Positions 24,033-28,194 of a DNA stretch of 28,194 bases are shown here, piece after piece. Source of the DNA: JBLIRR01 sp049472395. Lineage in GTDB: Bacteria > SZUA-182 > DTGQ01 > JBLIRR01. The stretch is from assembly GCA_049472395.1 (NCBI GenBank), contig JBLIRR010000062.1:1-28194 (forward strand). The letters are read 5' to 3'. The notes beneath the pieces were generated by a model. It was not told the origin of the DNA. It worked only from the letters and a program-made list of their open reading frames with translations, and did no database searches. The position numbers and the translations under genes were made by a program. How positions within the stretch are numbered: position 1 is the first letter of the stretch; the number at the start of each line of letters is the position of its first letter.

Positions 24033-24777
24033 AGAGGAATCCCTTAGTCGTCAACCATCTGATATGCGCGTCCTCTGTGCTATGAGGATTAAGAATGAGG
24101 CAGAGCATATTCACCAGGTTTTATCTCAGGCTCTTGTTTTATGCCAAAGAGCATTCATATTTGACGATCATTCCACTGATGAAACAGTAGCTATTTGTCA
24201 ATCCTTTGGGAGTCAGGTGAGAGTTATAGAATCGCCATTTAACGACTTCAATGAGGCAAGGGACAAGAATTTCTTGCTCAAAAAAATTATTGAGGCAGAC
24301 CCTGAATGGGTTCTTTGGATAGATGGTGACGAGGTGTTGGAACGATCGGGGCCGGAGAAGCTTAAATATACTATTGATAATACGCGAGGAATAGTAGCAT
24401 ATTCTCTTCATATCTCCTATGTATGGAATGATCCGCAGCATATTCGTGTTGATGGTATATTCGGAAGATTCAATCGGTTATCCTTGTTCAGGCTTAAGGA
24501 TCAGAATGTGAAACAACTATATTTCCCCGCTGGAAGGGCTACTACTGGTTTTCATTGTGGTAATGTTCCAAAGGGCCTTGTCGGCAAAACAAAAGAACTG
24601 AATGTCCGACTTAAACACTTCGGGTATATGTCCAAAGAAAAACGCCGAACAAAATACGAATGGTATACCACCATGGACCCGAACAATCGTGCAGAAGACA
24701 ATTATCGTCACTTAGCTGAAGTGCGAGGTGCACGGTTTGCGCCAGGCCCACCTCAGATCCTTCCCTGGATAGAGTAA
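24025..24777 (+). CDS. Family 2-like glycosyltransferase (SPBc2-type GT-A)
   Basis: The 250-residue protein carries RVLCAMRIKNEAEHIHQVLS, AFIFDDHSTDETVAICQSFG, NEARDKNFLLKKIIEADPEW and WIDGDEVLE (the DxD position). This is the pattern of short GT2 enzymes with the N-E-A-R-D segment, often found in capsule, O-antigen and glycopeptide clusters. It is the last member of the tightly packed first transferase group; a 183-nt gap with a palindromic element follows. Confidence 0.85.
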   Translation: MCKEESLSRQPSDMRVLCAMRIKNEAEHIHQVLSQALVLCQRAFIFDDHSTDETVAICQSFGSQVRVIESPFNDFNEARDKNFLLKKIIEADPEWVLWIDGDEVLERSGPEKLKYTIDNTRGIVAYSLHISYVWNDPQHIRVDGIFGRFNRLSLFRLKDQNVKQLYFPAGRATTGFHCGNVPKGLVGKTKELNVRLKHFGYMSKEKRRTKYEWYTTMDPNNRAEDNYRHLAEVRGARFAPGPPQILPWIE

Positions 24778-24860
24778 AAAGCCTCTTTTTTATTTTCCTT
24801 TCTATTTAGCCACTATTACAACTTTTCAAAATTTTGTCATCCTTTATACGTATTCCCCTA

Positions 24861-24916
24861 GCGAAGCTCCGCCTCAAATCGATAAGACTCAAGGCTTATT
24901 ATCGACGAAGCTTCGC
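24861..24916. repeat. Nested inverted repeat in the transferase intergenic gap
   Basis: Outer arms GCGAAGCT (24861-24868) and AGCTTCGC (24909-24916) and inner arms TCGATAA (24879-24885) and TTATCGA (24899-24905) are perfect and nested, giving a cruciform of about 56 bp with a 10-bp bulge-like offset on the left side. CGAAGCTTCG (24906-24915) is also palindromic. Structured GC-richer DNA inside an AT-rich gap resembles REP- or MITE-like elements, but only one copy is visible here. No U-run follows, so it is not a typical terminator. Confidence 0.6.
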
Positions 24917-24960
24917 GCTGCTGGCTACTGGATGGCAGCACAACGCATTACGCTTCTTAT

Positions 24961-25716
24961 ATGAATTTCTATATCAGACAATACAGAAATTTTGGTATTG
25001 GGAACTTTATTAATTGCACACCTGCAATAAAATTCTTAAGTGATTATTATGCACAGCCAATTCCTGTATATTTTGAATTGGGATATGTGAAAGAGATGTA
25101 TGAAAAATGTAAGTTTATTACCATAATTGATACTTTCAAAAGTACTCATACCCTAAAGTTGTTATTCGGAAGTAACTTAACGAATGCCCGAATTGAGGAT
25201 TGGCGATATATTTACCAAAAAATATGTGCAAAGCTTGGCATGAAACCGGGAAAAATACCCCATACATATGTTGATACCTATGATTATTCCCTTAAGGGCA
25301 AATATGTTGTTATCGTGAGAGGAATGGTAAGTGATGTGTGGAGAGAGAAAAAAGATCCAGGTGATGAAATATACAAACATATGGTGGTCAGATTACAAAG
25401 TAAAGGGTATAAATTAGTTTTTATCGGCACTGATGCCGATTATTCTAGAAATATTAACAGAATGGAGCGATGGGTGGAGAATAAGGTCGTAGTGCTTAAT
25501 GATATAAAGAAATCATTAGGTTTGCTCTATAATGCGGATTTTATTATTAGCAATGATACAGGTATGTATCATGCTGCAGGGGCATTAAATAAAAGAATTT
25601 TTGTGATGTGGAAAGACACATTATTTAAAAAAAATAAATCTCCGGGTAAAAATTGCATCTATAGCATGAAAGGCAACTGGAAAAAAGACTTTGAACAATG
25701 GATTAAGGATAAGTAA
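24961..25716 (+). CDS. GT9-like (heptosyltransferase superfamily) glycosyltransferase
   Basis: The 251-residue protein has the GT-B two-domain layout: NFGIGNFINCTPAIKFLSDY at the N-terminus, YVVIVRGMVSDVWREKKDP for the start of the second domain, LVFIGTDAD, and the family signature FIISNDTGMYHAAGALNKRI. It is shorter than typical heptosyltransferases (about 320-350). No clear ribosome site precedes ATG 24961, although the family start motif begins at once. It is separated from upstream genes by the palindrome element. It may add a sugar to lipopolysaccharide core or to another glycan. Confidence 0.8.
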   Translation: MNFYIRQYRNFGIGNFINCTPAIKFLSDYYAQPIPVYFELGYVKEMYEKCKFITIIDTFKSTHTLKLLFGSNLTNARIEDWRYIYQKICAKLGMKPGKIPHTYVDTYDYSLKGKYVVIVRGMVSDVWREKKDPGDEIYKHMVVRLQSKGYKLVFIGTDADYSRNINRMERWVENKVVVLNDIKKSLGLLYNADFIISNDTGMYHAAGALNKRIFVMWKDTLFKKNKSPGKNCIYSMKGNWKKDFEQWIKDK

Positions 25717-25738
25717 TTGATGTAATAAGGAGAAAGAG

Positions 25739-26539
25739 ATGAGATTAGGTATTGGTATTCCGACGAGTAACAGGCCGAAGCATTTAAAGAAGCTCTTATA
25801 TTCTATAAAAAATCAAGTCAGATCGATTTTAAATATGAGCGATATCATTATTGTAGAGGACTCAAAATCCGATTTACCCGCCTCAATAGAGCAGAGCAGG
25901 GACAATTGTTATTATAAGGAATTGATAAGTCCGGCGACTTTCAAAGTCATTGAGGGTTATCGGAAAGGTCCTCAATATTGTCATCAACAAATTCTCAATC
26001 ATTTTGCTAAAAAGAATGAAATCCCTTTCATACTTAGATTAGACGATGATATCGAATTGATATCTCCTCACTTTATAAACCGTTTATGGAAAATGATAAA
26101 TTCAGCATGTGATATCCATGCGGTTGGTGGGATTTTCATTAATCAGCGGTCTCAGGAGTCGCCTTGCATTGGCTGGGATTATCATTGTCAAATGAGACGC
26201 AATAAGGCACGAGCACCCTTTGAGGTTTCCCATCTTTATTCAAGTTATATCTACAGGAAGGAAATCGCGTTAATGGTCGGTGGCTTCCCTCTCTATTATT
26301 CCATTATCGGTCACCGGGAAGAAACGGATTTTAGCCTCCGGCTTAAAAACCAGGGAAAGGGTCGGCTTTTTGTAGATCCTCAGGCGATTGCCATACATCA
26401 TCAAGCTTCCTTCGGTGGTGTCCGACACCCTCATTATGACAAACTATGTAAAGAAGATGATTTAATGTTCCGGGATAAAATGGCTAAGCTTGGAATTCAT
26501 ATCAAGGGAAGATTTAATGGGAAACCAATGTATCTTTGA
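25739..26539 (+). CDS. Family 2-like glycosyltransferase
   Basis: The 266-residue protein opens with RLGIGIPTSNRPKHLKKLLY, has DIIIVEDSKSDLPAS, then ILRLDDDIELISPHFI (DDD at the metal site) and a second-half GYRKGPQYCHQQIL helix. Toward the end GGFPLYYSIIGHREETDFSL contains the conserved acidic acceptor-side motif seen in GT2 enzymes. AAGGAGAAAGAG supplies the ribosome site. It sits between two GT9-like genes, so it is presumably in the same glycan pathway. Confidence 0.84.
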   Translation: MRLGIGIPTSNRPKHLKKLLYSIKNQVRSILNMSDIIIVEDSKSDLPASIEQSRDNCYYKELISPATFKVIEGYRKGPQYCHQQILNHFAKKNEIPFILRLDDDIELISPHFINRLWKMINSACDIHAVGGIFINQRSQESPCIGWDYHCQMRRNKARAPFEVSHLYSSYIYRKEIALMVGGFPLYYSIIGHREETDFSLRLKNQGKGRLFVDPQAIAIHHQASFGGVRHPHYDKLCKEDDLMFRDKMAKLGIHIKGRFNGKPMYL

Positions 26540-26557
26540 TTCGTATATACATTTCAT

Positions 26558-27460
26558 ATGAAAATCTGGATCGGCATAGGCCAAGGGATTGGCAACTGTA
26601 TCATGGCATCACCATTAATAATCGCTGCCAGTGAATTCGCCGGGGCCCCTGTTGATGTGTATATTCGGCCTACTCCAGCGAATTTACAATGTAAAGGATT
26701 ATTTAGGCATAAAAAATACGTTAAAAATATACGGCAGTATCCAGAAAAATATTTTGAGCCTATTTACGATCGCTACTTAATTACCTCAAATTATCATCCC
26801 TTAAATCAATACGGGAATTCAGGGGAAGTGGTAAGACCTCGAGAATGGAAAAAAGGCGAAAGGGAGATCGATTACAATATGGAATTAATTCAAAGAATCG
26901 GATTTCAGGGCAGGACCCCAGCCCCCTTTGTGTGTAAATCACCACGAAAGTTTATGTTTCCGAAAAACACAGTTGGATTTCATATTGGGTGTAAACCTGC
27001 ATGGGCGCATCTGAAAGCCTGGCCATATTATAAGGAGCTTTCAGATTTGCTCCTTAAGGAGGGCATAACTGTTGTTGTCGTTGGCAGTGACGCCGATCTT
27101 CCATTGTTTAAATCAAAAACGTGGTCATCATATGTTAAAAGATATTTTTCTCTAAGCCTAACTGATACGGCAGCATTGATTTCACAAGTCGCCTTATTTA
27201 TTACCAACGATTCCGGCCTGATGCATTTAGCAGCAGCCCTTAACGTACCGACGATTGCCATATTCGGTGCCACAAATCCAGCGAAATATAAACCCCGGAA
27301 TGTGTCATTAATTCAAAGAGAGCCAATATTAAGCTGTCAGCCATGTATTGACATTATGCCAGTCGGGTATAAATGTCCCCGCAAGACCCAATGTCTCAAG
27401 GATATTTCGCATGAAAGGGTTTTTGATGTGGCGATGAAATATTTAAAAATTCACTCATAA
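26558..27460 (+). CDS. GT9-like glycosyltransferase (ADP-heptose:LPS heptosyltransferase family)
   Basis: The 300-residue protein begins WIGIGQGIGNCIMASPLIIA, typical of GT9 N-termini. It has VGFHIGCKPAWAHLKAWPYY, TVVVVGSDAD, and the signature ALFITNDSGLMHLAAALNVP followed by TIAIFGATNPAKYKPRN. The C-terminal CQPCIDIMPVGYKCPRKTQC cysteine-rich segment is common in family members. Family enzymes build the inner core of lipopolysaccharide, which would fit a diderm host. A four-base gap separates it from the next gene. Confidence 0.88.
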   Translation: MKIWIGIGQGIGNCIMASPLIIAASEFAGAPVDVYIRPTPANLQCKGLFRHKKYVKNIRQYPEKYFEPIYDRYLITSNYHPLNQYGNSGEVVRPREWKKGEREIDYNMELIQRIGFQGRTPAPFVCKSPRKFMFPKNTVGFHIGCKPAWAHLKAWPYYKELSDLLLKEGITVVVVGSDADLPLFKSKTWSSYVKRYFSLSLTDTAALISQVALFITNDSGLMHLAAALNVPTIAIFGATNPAKYKPRNVSLIQREPILSCQPCIDIMPVGYKCPRKTQCLKDISHERVFDVAMKYLKIHS

Positions 27461-27464
27461 TACC

Positions 27465-28194
27465 ATGGCAGTCATACTACTTACATACAAAAAGTATCCT
27501 AAAAGCAGCGGTGGGGTTGCAAAACACGCTGAGCATTTAAAACGATCCTTTCCTCAAGCGAAACATTTTTGTTGGGAAGATTTTCCCGATCATAGAGCGT
27601 ATGATTCGATTTCTGAACCACCCAAAGCGAAGAAGCTGACACATTGGCTCGCAGAAAGGGGGCACATTGTGAAATCTGATCTCGTTATTGCCGATGGATT
27701 TTGGTTCGCCGACCTTAAGAAGATTGGCTGTACAATATTCTCTGTTATTCATGGGACGTTTGCTGGCTGGATAGGTCAAAATCACCCCCTGTCTCAAGCT
27801 CAGAAAGATATAATACCCAATGCTGACCGATGGATCGCGGTCTCTCCATTTGCCCAGTATGAGGCTAAGAAATATTATGGGATCAATGCAGAAATAATTT
27901 TAAATGGGGTTGATCTTAGTATTTTTAAGCCAGACCCGGCAATTAAAAAGACCTTTGATTTTGTGGATATGGCAACGAACACTGACAAGGGATCCGGGCT
28001 TACGTCAGTATTAAAAAAACACTTCAAAGGTTATTCCATAAATGGGCGGGGGCACAAAGAAATTCCTCACCTTCTGAATCAAGCAAGGGTGTTTGTTTCT
28101 CCCTCTCGATATGAAGGTAACAGTTATGCAATCCTTGAGGCTATAGCCTGCGGATTATCAATTGTGAGCTCACCCACCGGCTTATTTTGGACTT
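27465..28194 (+). CDS. GT4-like glycosyltransferase (3' end cut by window)
   Basis: A frame opens at ATG 27465, four bases after the previous stop, and runs without a stop to the window end (243 codons seen). The N-terminal half has AVILLTYKKYPKSSGGVAKH, as in GT-B enzymes of family 4. Further on are ADRWIAVSPFAQYEA, IILNGVDLSIFKPDP and the C-terminal signature FVSPSRYEGNSYAILEAIAC followed by GLSIVSSPTG, where the E of YEGNS is the conserved donor-binding residue. The remaining C-terminal helix lies outside the window. It likely adds a hexose to the same glycan as its neighbours. Confidence 0.85.
   Translation, partial: MAVILLTYKKYPKSSGGVAKHAEHLKRSFPQAKHFCWEDFPDHRAYDSISEPPKAKKLTHWLAERGHIVKSDLVIADGFWFADLKKIGCTIFSVIHGTFAGWIGQNHPLSQAQKDIIPNADRWIAVSPFAQYEAKKYYGINAEIILNGVDLSIFKPDPAIKKTFDFVDMATNTDKGSGLTSVLKKHFKGYSINGRGHKEIPHLLNQARVFVSPSRYEGNSYAILEAIACGLSIVSSPTGLFWT

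Noticed and set aside
24774..24800. AAAAAGCCTCTTTTTT as a terminator after the third GT2 gene
   Set aside because: The stem is almost all A-U with a three-base loop, too weak to call a rho-independent terminator.
1..28194. CRISPR arrays, tRNA or rRNA genes, insertion sequences
   Set aside because: I saw no regular spaced repeats, tRNA-like cloverleaf, rRNA segments or transposase-like frames in the window.

Overview
The window is a nearly complete extracellular contractile injection system (eCIS; the Afp/PVC/MAC family of phage-tail-like particles) followed by a block of sugar-transfer genes. There are no capsid, portal, terminase, integrase or lysis genes, and no TssB/TssC/TssF-type proteins, so neither a prophage nor a type VI system fits. 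The DNA is AT-rich. Sigma-54 promoters, a sigma-54 activator and GT9 (heptosyltransferase-like) enzymes suggest a Gram-negative (diderm) bacterium; I cannot place it in a phylum.

Layout. 1-179 (minus): start of a sigma-54 enhancer-binding protein that begins almost directly with its AAA+ domain, as PspF does. 180-975: an AT-rich divergent control region with two back-to-back -24/-12 (sigma-54) promoters and two copies of the palindrome TTTACAcTGTAAA, each about 200 bp upstream of one of the two predicted transcription starts. 976-4773: AAA+ ATPase, DUF4157 (HELTH) protein and DUF4255 tail terminator. 4972-7742: sheath, tube, a putative assembly chaperone with a -1 frameshift signal leading into a DUF6760-type domain, and a second tube-like protein. 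7756-13040: a 681-residue repeat-bearing protein of unknown function, LysM baseplate protein, gp27-like hub, gp5-like spike, PAAR tip and gp25-like wedge. 13040-20507: two baseplate-J proteins, gpI-like protein and a fibre. 20664-22052: a second, divergent sheath.

22069-28194: a methyltransferase 16 bp after the second sheath, then four GT2-like, two GT9-like and one GT4-like (cut by the window end) glycosyltransferases, mostly touching or overlapping one another. The first four genes follow the second sheath with no visible terminator. A palindromic element at 24861-24916 separates the rest.

Most notable signals. (1) A three-part -1 programmed-frameshift signal at 7090-7155: an SD-like GGAGG, the slippery heptamer G-GGG-GGA, and a perfect 10-bp stem spanning the 0-frame stop. 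It would fuse the 120-aa protein to a downstream domain that has no standard start codon of its own. This resembles the G/GT and E/E' tail-assembly chaperones of phages. (2) The symmetric sigma-54 control region, which predicts that both the injection system and its regulator need RpoN. (3) An amber codon that appears to cut the last repeat of the DUF4157 protein. (4) No recognisable tape-measure protein.

How the parts would work together. The activator would switch on the long operon. Hub, spike, PAAR, gp25, J, gpI and LysM proteins form the baseplate, tube and sheath polymerise on it with help from the chaperone pair, the DUF4255 protein caps it, the ATPase assists assembly or loading, and the fibre recognises the target. 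The transferases may decorate the particle or the cell surface.
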